64,000 bases of DNA from JAJDXO01 sp965221855 (GTDB lineage Bacteria > Pseudomonadota > Alphaproteobacteria > Rhodospirillales > UBA2165), in contig CBDCSV010000010.1 in the NCBI GenBank assembly GCA_965221855.1, positions 186,001-250,000 on the forward strand, given 5' to 3'. Positions 33,752 through 41,469 of the stretch are shown here, in pieces. The position numbers and the translations under genes were made by a program. The notes beneath the pieces were generated by a model. The model was not told where the DNA came from. It ran no database searches and saw only the letters and a program-made list of their open reading frames with translations. Every line of letters begins with the position of its first letter. Position 1 is the first letter of the stretch.

Positions 33752-34639
33752 ATGAGTACGGATGTGGGGTTCATCGGTCTGGGCGTATTGGGCTCGGCCA
33801 TGGTGCCGAACCTTATGGACAGCGGATTCGGCGTCGCCGGATACGATGTCCGGCCGGAAGCGATGTCGCCGCTCGCCCGGAAAGGCATGATGGCGGCGAC
33901 CTCGGTGGCCGAGGCCGCGTCGCTGACCGGCGTCATCGTCACCTGCCTGCCGAGCCTCGAGGCGCTCCACGATGTCGCCGCCCAACTCGCCGGCCGGGAC
34001 GGCAGCGGCAAGGTGGTGATCGAAGCGAGCACCTTTCCCGTCGCCGAGAAGGAGGCCTTCCGGGACACGGTCGAGGGCGCCGGTTACACCGCCATGGACT
34101 GCCCGGTCAGCGGTAACCGCATGATGGCCGAGCAAAAAAAACTGACCGCCTTCGGCAGCGGCGATGAAGACACCTACGCGGAAATCGAGCCGATCCTCCG
34201 GGGGTTCGCCAAACGCACGTTTTATGTCGGCCCCTTCGGCAACGGCATGAAGACCAAGCTCTGCGGCAATATCCTGAATCTCGTCCATAATGCCGCAGCC
34301 GCCGAGGTCATGGTGCTGGCGATGAAGTCGGGCCTGGACCCGGCGCTGTTTCACAGGGTCATTAGCGGCTCGGGCTCGTCCTCATCCATGTTCGAGGTCC
34401 GCGGCGCATTGATGGTCGCCGACGACTACGACTACGAGGGCAGCAACTTCTCCATCCCAATGAAGGATCGGGAGTTCATCCAGGGCCACGCGGCGGCAAT
34501 GAGGGTGCCGACGCCGATCTATCACGCGGCGCTACAGACCTATGTGTCCGCGGTCGCGCAAGGATATGGCGGTCAGGACGCGGCGGCTGTGTGCGCATCG
34601 ATGGAACGCGCCGCCGATTGCGTGCGGGAGAAGGACTGA
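33752..34639 (+). CDS. 3-hydroxyisobutyrate dehydrogenase-like oxidoreductase (first)
   Basis: A beta-hydroxyacid dehydrogenase of 295 aa. The NAD(P) motif is VGFIGLGVLGSAMVPNLMDSG and the substrate-binding motif AMDCPVSGNRMMAEQ (usual DAPVSGG). The catalytic Lys lies in NGMKTKLCGNILNLVHNAA. It probably oxidises a 2- or 3-hydroxy acid such as tartronate semialdehyde or a relative. ATG 33752 follows GGGAGG. Its stop overlaps the next gene's start by one base, and the two paralogues form an operon downstream of the GntR gene. Confidence 0.87.
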   Translation: MSTDVGFIGLGVLGSAMVPNLMDSGFGVAGYDVRPEAMSPLARKGMMAATSVAEAASLTGVIVTCLPSLEALHDVAAQLAGRDGSGKVVIEASTFPVAEKEAFRDTVEGAGYTAMDCPVSGNRMMAEQKKLTAFGSGDEDTYAEIEPILRGFAKRTFYVGPFGNGMKTKLCGNILNLVHNAAAAEVMVLAMKSGLDPALFHRVISGSGSSSSMFEVRGALMVADDYDYEGSNFSIPMKDREFIQGHAAAMRVPTPIYHAALQTYVSAVAQGYGGQDAAAVCASMERAADCVREKD

Positions 34640-35583
34640 TGGCCGCCAAAAGCAAACCGGGTTTGCCCGCCGTCGGGATCGTCGGTCTCGGCAATATGGG
34701 CGGCGGCATCGCCCGCAACTTCGCCAAGGCGGGTTATCCGACCTGGGTTTGGGATCCCGCCCCGTCGGCACGGGCGAACTTCTCCAAACTGAAGAATGCA
34801 GCCATTGCCGAACCACAGGAGATGGCGGCCCGGTGCCGGATCATCATCTTCGTCGTACCGGCGACGCCCGAGATCGAAGAACACTGCCTCGGCCGCAACG
34901 GAATATTCGCCACGGCTAGGAAGGGCCTGGTGATTTACGACTTTACGACATCCGAGCCGGCGGAAACCAGGAAGCTCGCGCGAAAGGCGGCGCGCAGGGA
35001 GATCGCCTATCTGGACGCGGGCATGAGCGGCGGCGCCGGCGGCGCCGACAAGGGAACCCTGACATTGATGATCGGCGGCGACAAAAGAGCCTTCGGGCGG
35101 ACCAGGCGCCATCTCGAGGTGATCGCCGACAAGCTGTTCCACCTCGGCCCGCCGGGCGCCGGACACACCACCAAGCTCATCCACAACATGGTCTGCCACG
35201 CCGTCTTCCTGGCCACCTGCGAAGGCGGACGAATGGCGGAGAAGGCCGGGATCGAGCTCACCGACCTGATCGACGTCTTCAACGTGTCGAACGCCCGTTC
35301 CAATGCCAGCCAGGCGCGGTTTCCCGACCACATCCTCAACAGGAAATGGGACGGGCGGTCGCGGGTCTACAATCTCTACAAGGATACGGGCATGGCCGTC
35401 GATCTCGCCAAGGCTCTGGGGGTCGACGCCAGGCTGGGCGCCGATACCCACGACTTTTTGGCTCAGGCCATGTCCCTCGGCATGTCCGAAGAGGATTTCA
35501 CGCTGGTCTACCGGGACTTCGACAAAATCAAGAAGGCGAAGCCCCGGCGCCGGGGCCCCAAGAAGAGCAAGAAGGGAATGTGA
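34639..35583 (+). CDS. 3-hydroxyisobutyrate dehydrogenase-like oxidoreductase (second)
   Basis: A paralogue of the preceding gene, 314 aa: VGIVGLGNMGGGIARNFAKAG (nucleotide site), AYLDAGMSGGAGGADKGTLTLM (substrate motif), GAGHTTKLIHNMVCHAVFLA (catalytic Lys). The C-terminal tail is strongly basic (KKAKPRRRGPKKSKKGM), unusual for the family. ATG 34639 overlaps the previous stop (TGATG). Two such dehydrogenases in tandem suggest either a heteromer or action on successive or stereoisomeric hydroxy acids. It ends 4 bases from the convergent Gfo/Idh/MocA gene. Confidence 0.87.
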   Translation: MAAKSKPGLPAVGIVGLGNMGGGIARNFAKAGYPTWVWDPAPSARANFSKLKNAAIAEPQEMAARCRIIIFVVPATPEIEEHCLGRNGIFATARKGLVIYDFTTSEPAETRKLARKAARREIAYLDAGMSGGAGGADKGTLTLMIGGDKRAFGRTRRHLEVIADKLFHLGPPGAGHTTKLIHNMVCHAVFLATCEGGRMAEKAGIELTDLIDVFNVSNARSNASQARFPDHILNRKWDGRSRVYNLYKDTGMAVDLAKALGVDARLGADTHDFLAQAMSLGMSEEDFTLVYRDFDKIKKAKPRRRGPKKSKKGM

Positions 35584-35587
35584 GAGC

Positions 35588-36655
35588 CTACTCGGCGGCC
35601 GCCGGCAGATCGCGGCTGTTGAGGGGCAGATTGATGGGCTCGTTGCGCGCCACCGACATGTCGGCGGCGATATAGACCTCCATCACCGTCCGCGCCTCCT
35701 CGGGCGTCACCATGACGGTCCGGTTGCGGGCGACCGCGTCGATGAAGTGAACGGTCTCGGCGGCCATCGGTCCGGCGTAGACGTGATCGACGAACTCACC
35801 CGGCATGGTCGACATGGGAAGCTGGATGCCCTTCTCCACCGTGTTCCACAAAACGTCGCGGTGCGTATCGTCGACGGTCAGCATGCCGTCGGTGCCGATG
35901 AACTCGATCCAGGTCCCGGAGTAGTTCGGATAGTTGGGCGGCATGGTCCAGCCGGCGCCGATATTGATGACGATGCCGTTGTCGAGCGTAACGATAATGT
36001 ACTGGGTATCTTCGAGCCCGGTTTTTTCCTTCATGATGCCATAGGCCGACTGGGAATAGACCCGGACCGGCTTGGCGCCGCCCAGGGCCCAAAGGGCGAA
36101 ATCGATGTCGTGGGTCGCCTCCATTGCGGCCGGTGACAGGCTGATTCGGCCGGAGATCTTATCCCCCAGTCCCCGGGTAATATGGCGGCTGACCAGCGCG
36201 CTCACCGGTTTGCCGATAGTGCCGTCGGCGATGGATTTGGCGACATAGGCGAATTTCGGATTGAAGCGCTGGGAGTAGCCGATGGTGAATTTGAGGTCCC
36301 TTGCCTTGGCGAGGTCCACCAGTTCGTCGGCCTCGGCGAGGGTCAGCGCAATGGGCTTTTCCAGGAAGACGTGCTTGCCGGCCTCCATGCTCGCCTTGGC
36401 CATCGGGTAATGGGTGGTCTCGGGCGTGGCCGAGATGATGACGGCCGTAATCCCGTCGTTCTTAAGGAGTTCCTCGTAGTCCGCCGTCGCCGTGACGGCG
36501 CCGGTCATGGACCGGACTTCCTCGAGACGCTCCGGGTTGGTCTCCGCAATGTGGAGTTCGTCGATGAGCGGATTGTCCGCACAGCTTACCGCGCGTATGC
36601 CGCCACACCAGCCGGTGCCGATAATCGCCACTTTAATCGGATTGTACATGCCCAT
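35588..36655 (-). CDS. Gfo/Idh/MocA-family NAD(P)-dependent oxidoreductase (second)
   Basis: 355 aa from ATG 36655 (MGMYNPIKVAIIGTGWCGG; ATG 36649 is also possible). The Rossmann motif is VAIIGTGWCGGIRA and the EKP motif KHVFLEKPIALTLAEA. It resembles the first family member (27793-28911) in length and in the region TIGKPVSALVSRH. A palindromic operator with a TTGTTC-17-TATATA promoter-like pair lies 42-55 bases upstream, so this gene is probably repressed by the shared regulator. Confidence 0.88.
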   Translation of the reverse strand: MGMYNPIKVAIIGTGWCGGIRAVSCADNPLIDELHIAETNPERLEEVRSMTGAVTATADYEELLKNDGITAVIISATPETTHYPMAKASMEAGKHVFLEKPIALTLAEADELVDLAKARDLKFTIGYSQRFNPKFAYVAKSIADGTIGKPVSALVSRHITRGLGDKISGRISLSPAAMEATHDIDFALWALGGAKPVRVYSQSAYGIMKEKTGLEDTQYIIVTLDNGIVINIGAGWTMPPNYPNYSGTWIEFIGTDGMLTVDDTHRDVLWNTVEKGIQLPMSTMPGEFVDHVYAGPMAAETVHFIDAVARNRTVMVTPEEARTVMEVYIAADMSVARNEPINLPLNSRDLPAAAE

Positions 36656-36696
36656 AACCCCTGAAACCCCGGCCAAAGCCGGAAATTGTCCTTGAA

Positions 36697-36710
36697 GTCT
36701 TATATAAGAC
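36697..36710. promoter_or_regulatory. Palindromic operator, site 2 (GTCTTATATAAGAC), overlapping a likely -10 box
   Basis: A perfect 14-bp palindrome. On the reverse strand TTGTTC lies exactly 17 bases before the TATATA in its centre, so the site would cover the -10 box of the Gfo/Idh/MocA gene. This geometry fits repression. Confidence 0.72.
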
Positions 36711-36759
36711 CGGAATTGCCCGAGAACAACGCGACCCTCGCCCCTGTACGCGGATATGA

Positions 36760-36789
36760 AAATGGCATCCCCCGAGGGGGATGCCATTT
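36760..36789 (-). terminator. Rho-independent terminator after tctC
   Basis: A near-perfect stem AAATGGCATCCCCC/GGGGGATGCCATTT with a very short loop, followed on the reverse strand by TTTT within ATTTTCATA. It lies 16 bases after the tctC stop and isolates tctC from the downstream dehydrogenase gene. The A-run on the other side could make it work in both directions. Confidence 0.8.
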
Positions 36790-36805
36790 CCGGAACCGAT
36801 CTGGC

Positions 36806-37771
36806 TTAGTTGGAGGCCAAGCCCTTGATCATGTTCTTGTAGGCAGCGCTCTGTTTCGGGCGGCGCTTCTCGTAATCCTCGCCGCTCTCAAAGTTCGCAA
36901 CCTCGCCGATGGCCTTGATCAGACGCAGATACGTCTTGTCTTTCTGAATGGCAGCCATGGCATCGCGGAGTTTCTTCAGGCGGTCGGCGGGAATGCCGCG
37001 CGGCGCCATCAGGATGCGGTGCATCTGACCGATATCGGCGGTGTAGCCCAGATCCTTAAAGGTCGGCACCCCTTCGAAGTCGCTCTTCTGCCCGGCGCTG
37101 ATCAGGACACGAACCTTGTCGCCCTGGCCGAGAATGGTCGACTTGAACTGCATGGTGAAGTCGGCTTCGCCACGCAGGAAACCAGCCATGGAGGGTCCGC
37201 CGCCTTTGTACGGCACCATGACGATCTTGTCGGCGATGCCCGCTTCGGTGAACAATTGCAGGGCCGGCGCGTGGGTGGCGCCCCAGTTGCCCGAATGGGC
37301 GAACTTGATCGTACCCGGCTTCGCCTTGGCCGCCGCCACGAGGTCCTGGAACGACTTGAACGGGCTGTCGGCGCGCACGATGATCGAGAAGAAACCGGAG
37401 TTCAGCTTCGCGACGGTGACGAAATCCTTGTCGGTGTCATAGGGAAGCTTCTTCACATGCTTCTGCAGCTGATCGAAGTAGTTGTGCGAGAACAAGAGGG
37501 TGTACCCGTCGGGTTTCGCCTTGGCGGCGGCAGCCGTACCGGTCTGGCCCGACGCGCCCGGCATCAGCTTCACGATCATCGCATTGCCGAGATATTGCGG
37601 AATGACGGAGGTGAACACCCGTGCATTCCGGTCGTGGGATCCGCCCGCGCCAAGGGGCATGATCATGGTAATGGGCTTCTCGGGAAATTCGGCCCGGACG
37701 TCATCGACGCCGAGGAGACCGAATACGAGAAGGGCTCCCAGAAATAGTTTGGACAAATTTGCTATCCGCAT
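36806..37771 (-). CDS. tctC: Tripartite tricarboxylate transporter substrate-binding protein TctC
   Basis: Periplasmic binding protein of the TTT family (Bug proteins), 321 aa. Signal peptide MRIANLSKLFLGALLVFGLLGVDDVRA; mature start EFPEKPITMIMPLGAGGSHDRNARV is the Bug signature. PDGYTLLFSHNYF and KFAHSGNWGATHAPALQLF are conserved ligand-site regions. The ligand is a carboxylate, not identifiable. ATG 37771 is preceded by GAGAGGAAAG. A palindromic operator lies 82-95 bases upstream, and IS256 copy 3 is 134 bases upstream, separating tctC from tctBA. Confidence 0.92.
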   Translation of the reverse strand: MRIANLSKLFLGALLVFGLLGVDDVRAEFPEKPITMIMPLGAGGSHDRNARVFTSVIPQYLGNAMIVKLMPGASGQTGTAAAAKAKPDGYTLLFSHNYFDQLQKHVKKLPYDTDKDFVTVAKLNSGFFSIIVRADSPFKSFQDLVAAAKAKPGTIKFAHSGNWGATHAPALQLFTEAGIADKIVMVPYKGGGPSMAGFLRGEADFTMQFKSTILGQGDKVRVLISAGQKSDFEGVPTFKDLGYTADIGQMHRILMAPRGIPADRLKKLRDAMAAIQKDKTYLRLIKAIGEVANFESGEDYEKRRPKQSAAYKNMIKGLASN

Positions 37772-37852
37772 TGTCTTTCCTCTCTGTTGGTCGTCTCTCT
37801 TCAATAGTGTTCCCTGTAAAACAGGGGCGGTAAATCATTTTGTGCCTGCCAA

Positions 37853-37866
37853 GTCTTATATAAGAC
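37853..37866. promoter_or_regulatory. Palindromic operator, site 3 (GTCTTATATAAGAC), upstream of tctC
   Basis: A perfect copy of the palindrome, 82 bases upstream of the tctC ATG and 38 bases from the left end of IS256 copy 3. The TATATA centre could again serve as the -10 box on the reverse strand. Confidence 0.72.
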
Positions 37867-37904
37867 TATATAGCAGGCTTCAGGGTCAAGTGCACCCCGG
37901 CATC

Positions 37905-39184
37905 GGTGACGTAAAAATTTATGTGTCAATTGGGAATGGGGTACTCCCTGTGGTTTACGACAACCGCAAGAAGGAGCACCCCGATGCCACAGCAAGCTGT
38001 AACGATTGAGAACCTACCACAAGCCTTTGAGGTGGTGAAGGAGATGCAAGCAGGCGGATTGGACTGGGGCGAGGGTTATCGCCCGCTTGGCCGCCAGGCG
38101 CTGGCCGAGATCATCGAGGGCCGGATGGCCGAGGCGGTGGATCGCTGGCTCGACGGCCTCGATGGCAGCGCTATGCGCGACCGGCGCAACGGCACCTACC
38201 GGCGCCGCCTGCTCAGCGAGCTCGGCGACATCGAGCTCAACGTGCCGCGCACCCGGCACTTCTGCCCGACCGAGGTTCTGAAGAGCTACGCAAGGCGCGC
38301 TCCAGAGATCGACCGCGCCATCCTGGCCGGCTTCGTGCTGGGGCTCTCGACCCGCAAGGTCGGCGAGGTCCTGCTTGCCCTGCTCGGGCGTCCGGTCTCG
38401 GCCGCGACGGTGAGCCGGGTCGCCAAGACCCTCGATCTGTCGGTCGCCGCATTCCACCGCCGGCCGCTGAAGAACGCCTACAAGGCGCTGATGCTCGACG
38501 GCGTGGTGCTGGCCTGCAAGACCGGCGCCGGCGCGCTCAGGAGGCCGGTCCTGGTGGCGCTGGGCATACGGCACGACGGCAAGAAGGAGATTATCGACTT
38601 CCAACTCGCCGCCAGCGAGAGCGCCGCGGAGTGGGAGCGCTTCCTCACCGCGTTGCACCGCCGCGGCCTCACCGGCGAGGGCCTTGAGATGATCTGCGTT
38701 GATGGCGGCCAAGGCCTGCTCGCCGCCTTGCCGATCGTCTATCACGGCATCCCCGTTCAGAGGTGCTGGGCGCACAAAATCAGGAACATCCTCAACAAGG
38801 TCCGCGTAGCCGACCAGCAGGCCGTCAAGGCCGACGTCCACGCCGTCATGAATGCCCCCAACCGCCGCAAGGCCGAGACCGCCGCCCGCCGCTTCGCCGA
38901 CGCCTGGGAAGATACCTACCCCAAGGCCGTCGCCTGCCTGCGCAACGACCTCGACGACCTGCTCACCTGCTTCCGCTACAAGGACCTCGCCGAGCGAAAG
39001 CAGGTCAGGACCACCAATGCCATCGAACGGAGGTTCCGCGAGGTTCGCAGACGAACCCGGCCCATGGGAACCTTCAAGGATAAAACCTCAATGGACCGCA
39101 TCCTCTTCGCGGTCTTCATTCACGAAAACAAGTCTCAGGGAATCAGTACCCCAGTCTCCCTGACACATAACTCTTGACGTTACC
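37905..39184 (+). mobile_element. IS256-family insertion sequence, copy 3 (1,280 bp, 8-bp duplication CCGGCATC)
   Basis: Intact element with the same ends as copy 2. The target duplication CCGGCATC is at 37897-37904 and 39185-39192, so this is a genuine, recent transposition. It landed between the tctA stop (6 bases beyond the duplication) and the tctC promoter. Confidence 0.93.
37984..39177 (+). CDS. IS256-family (Mutator-type) transposase, copy 3
   Basis: A full 397-aa transposase whose translation is identical to copy 4 and differs from copy 2 by one visible residue. ATG 37984 is preceded by AAGAAGGAG. All DDE motifs are intact, so it is probably active. Confidence 0.93.
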   Translation: MPQQAVTIENLPQAFEVVKEMQAGGLDWGEGYRPLGRQALAEIIEGRMAEAVDRWLDGLDGSAMRDRRNGTYRRRLLSELGDIELNVPRTRHFCPTEVLKSYARRAPEIDRAILAGFVLGLSTRKVGEVLLALLGRPVSAATVSRVAKTLDLSVAAFHRRPLKNAYKALMLDGVVLACKTGAGALRRPVLVALGIRHDGKKEIIDFQLAASESAAEWERFLTALHRRGLTGEGLEMICVDGGQGLLAALPIVYHGIPVQRCWAHKIRNILNKVRVADQQAVKADVHAVMNAPNRRKAETAARRFADAWEDTYPKAVACLRNDLDDLLTCFRYKDLAERKQVRTTNAIERRFREVRRRTRPMGTFKDKTSMDRILFAVFIHENKSQGISTPVSLTHNS

Positions 39185-39197
39185 CCGGCATCCTTCA

Positions 39198-40721
39198 TCA
39201 GTCCGCGGCGGCTTGACCAAACCTCTGTCTGAGCCGGTTGTTGCGCCGCCACATCAAATAGGTCAGCAGCGGCGTCAACGCCAGGATGGCTGCGGTCGCC
39301 GGACGCTCCAGCGTAACGAAGGTCAACAGATCCCCCTGCGCCAAGGTCACGGTCTGACCGAAGGAATATTCGAGTGTCGGCCCCAGGATGAAGCCCATGG
39401 CCATGGGCGTCACGTCGAAATGCAGTTTTTTGGCCACGTATCCAAAGACGCCGAAGAAAACCAGGACGGCCAGATCGAAGGGCTGTCCCCGGAACACCCA
39501 CGAGCCGGCAAACGCAAACACCAGCGTCAGCGGCAACAAAAATGACTTCCTGATCGTCACCACCTTGGCGAAGAAGGGAATGCACAGGTAGCCGATGAAC
39601 AGGAATAAAATGTTTGCGAGAATAATGGAGAGCAGAATGGCAAAAACCAGCGAGCCCTGCTCCTCCATGAGTTGGGGGCCGGGCCGCATGCCGTGCGCAA
39701 TGAACGCGCCGACAAGAATGACCGTGAGGTTGTCGCCTGGAATCCCGAGGGTAAGGAGCGGCACCAGTGTCGGTCCGTTTACGGCGTTGTTCGCGGCCTC
39801 CGCGGCCGCCACGCCTTCGAGCTCGCCCTGGCCAAATCTCTCGGGGTGATCGGACGCGCTTTTGGCCGCGGCATATCCCATGAACGCCGCGACCACCTGG
39901 CCAACGCCGGGCACCATTCCAATGGTCGTTCCGATCACGGTGGACCGGCCGATCGTACGAAGACAGCTCTTGAATTCGGCAAAGGTGAGGCGTTCCCCGG
40001 AAACCTTCAATCCCTCGGCGCTGATGATCTGGGATGCTTTTTTCTCGATGCCGGCAAAAATCTCGGGAAGCGCGAACACGCCGATCAGCATGGGCAGCAG
40101 CGGGATACCGGATTCCACCGACGTTATCCCGAACGAGAACCGGGACAGCGCGCCAATGGGATCCTGGCCGACCATGGCGAAGAACAAACCAATGGCGAGC
40201 ATCAGCAGGCCTTTGACGAAGACACCGCTGGACGTGGCCGAAATGACGATCAACGCCAAAAACAGGACGGCGGCCAACTCCGGCGGTCCCATAAGGAGCG
40301 CGACGGCGGCGATGGGACCGATCAAGGCAATGGTGAAAATGTCACTCGCGGTGTCCCCGATCACCGATGAAAACAACGCGGTCTCCAGGGCCTTCCGCCC
40401 CTTCCCCTTTTTGGTCAGGGGCGGGCCGTCAAATGTGGTGGCCACGGCCGCGCCGGTGCCCGGCATCGACACCAATATGGCAGGGATACTGCCCCCGTAA
40501 ATTCCGCCCTTATAGACACCGATCAAAAACGGGATCCCCAGCAGGGGGTGAAGAAAGAACGAGATAGGCAGCAGGATCGCCATGGCCATCAGCGTGGTGA
40601 AGCCGGGCAGGGCGCCGACGAACATGCCAAGGAACAATCCGGCGGCGATCAGAAGGAATGTCATCAACACCGTTTCCGGGTTAAACAGAATTCCAAATCC
40701 GCCTAGAAATGCTTCGAACAT
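39198..40721 (-). CDS. tctA: Tripartite tricarboxylate transporter large permease TctA
   Basis: A 507-aa inner-membrane permease with about 12 helices. Family motifs: GMFVGALPGFTTLMAMAILLP near residue 32, YKGGIYGGSIPAILVSMPGTGAA, the second-half repeat GTTIGMVPGVGQVVAAFMGYA, and LTLGIPGDNLTVILVGAFI. It works with TctB and the binding protein to take up a carboxylate driven by an ion gradient. It starts 15 bases after tctB and is followed by IS256 copy 3. Confidence 0.93.
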   Translation of the reverse strand: MFEAFLGGFGILFNPETVLMTFLLIAAGLFLGMFVGALPGFTTLMAMAILLPISFFLHPLLGIPFLIGVYKGGIYGGSIPAILVSMPGTGAAVATTFDGPPLTKKGKGRKALETALFSSVIGDTASDIFTIALIGPIAAVALLMGPPELAAVLFLALIVISATSSGVFVKGLLMLAIGLFFAMVGQDPIGALSRFSFGITSVESGIPLLPMLIGVFALPEIFAGIEKKASQIISAEGLKVSGERLTFAEFKSCLRTIGRSTVIGTTIGMVPGVGQVVAAFMGYAAAKSASDHPERFGQGELEGVAAAEAANNAVNGPTLVPLLTLGIPGDNLTVILVGAFIAHGMRPGPQLMEEQGSLVFAILLSIILANILFLFIGYLCIPFFAKVVTIRKSFLLPLTLVFAFAGSWVFRGQPFDLAVLVFFGVFGYVAKKLHFDVTPMAMGFILGPTLEYSFGQTVTLAQGDLLTFVTLERPATAAILALTPLLTYLMWRRNNRLRQRFGQAAAD

Positions 40722-40736
40722 CGATTAAGCGCCGCC

Positions 40737-41321
40737 CTAGAATACCGATTTGTTGCTGAGCCACTTCAACGGCTCATAGATTGCCCAGTTGCTGGGAACG
40801 GCCTCATCTATGGGAAACGGCGGCAACGAGGTTACCAGCACCTTCGTAAACAGCATAAACAGCGCAAAGGGCACGATGATGGAGACCAGCGCGCCCGCCC
40901 AATAGTTGCGGTTTCCGAAATAGGTCGAGACCACGAAGATCATGATCATGCTGCCCGCCACGAAGCCGATATTGACCATGAGCCAGACGTAGCCGGCCAT
41001 GCAGGCGGCGGTCACCGCTACATTCGTGATTGCCTCCCGGTCGAGATCACGAAGTTCATTCCGTTGACGCAGCGACCGGCTTTTCCAGAAAAACCAGATA
41101 CCGAGCACGAATATGCCGACGGCGATGACCTGGGGGAAGAGTTCCGCCGGCAGGGAGACGTCGCCGACGACGCGAATGAGCGGCTTGTCGACATGATCGG
41201 GAATGAGGACCCATAGGGCGATCGACAGCGCAACGAAAATCAGCGCGGCGACCGAATTGTAGTTGAGATGCTTCTCGGACGTTTCTGTTTCCGTATCGCC
41301 CAACTGAGGCTTCCCTTCCAT
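40737..41321 (-). CDS. tctB: Tripartite tricarboxylate transporter small permease TctB
   Basis: A 194-aa protein with four membrane helices (SVAALIFVALSIALWVLI, LFPQVIAVGIFVLGIWFFW, NVAVTAACMAGYVWLMVNIG, WAGALVSIIVPFALFMLFT), as expected for TctB. ATG 41321 is used; a TTG start at 41372 would lengthen the tail. It is the first gene of tctBA. An operator palindrome lies 85-98 bases upstream, with IS256 copy 4 inserted 149 bases upstream. Confidence 0.85.
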   Translation of the reverse strand: MEGKPQLGDTETETSEKHLNYNSVAALIFVALSIALWVLIPDHVDKPLIRVVGDVSLPAELFPQVIAVGIFVLGIWFFWKSRSLRQRNELRDLDREAITNVAVTAACMAGYVWLMVNIGFVAGSMIMIFVVSTYFGNRNYWAGALVSIIVPFALFMLFTKVLVTSLPPFPIDEAVPSNWAIYEPLKWLSNKSVF

Positions 41322-41405
41322 CAAATTACGGTTCGGATCTTCGGCCCGATTGCCGCCCCCAAAAATCAGCAAACTCGACCGGCCCCAATAACCATATATT
41401 TTTTA

Positions 41406-41419
41406 GTCTTATATAAGAC
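41406..41419. promoter_or_regulatory. Palindromic operator, site 4 (GTCTTATATAAGAC), upstream of tctBA
   Basis: A perfect copy of the palindrome, 85 bases upstream of the tctB ATG and 50 bases from the left end of IS256 copy 4. Confidence 0.72.
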
Positions 41420-41469
41420 CGCGGTGGTGTACTTGTCCGTCCTGATCGAGTCAAGGGCCGGAACCGGCG

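Noticed and set aside
18062..39184. Composite transposon bounded by IS256 copies 2 and 3
   Set aside because: Copy 3 has its own 8-bp duplication on both sides, so it moved alone; copy 2 has none. No shared outer duplication was found.
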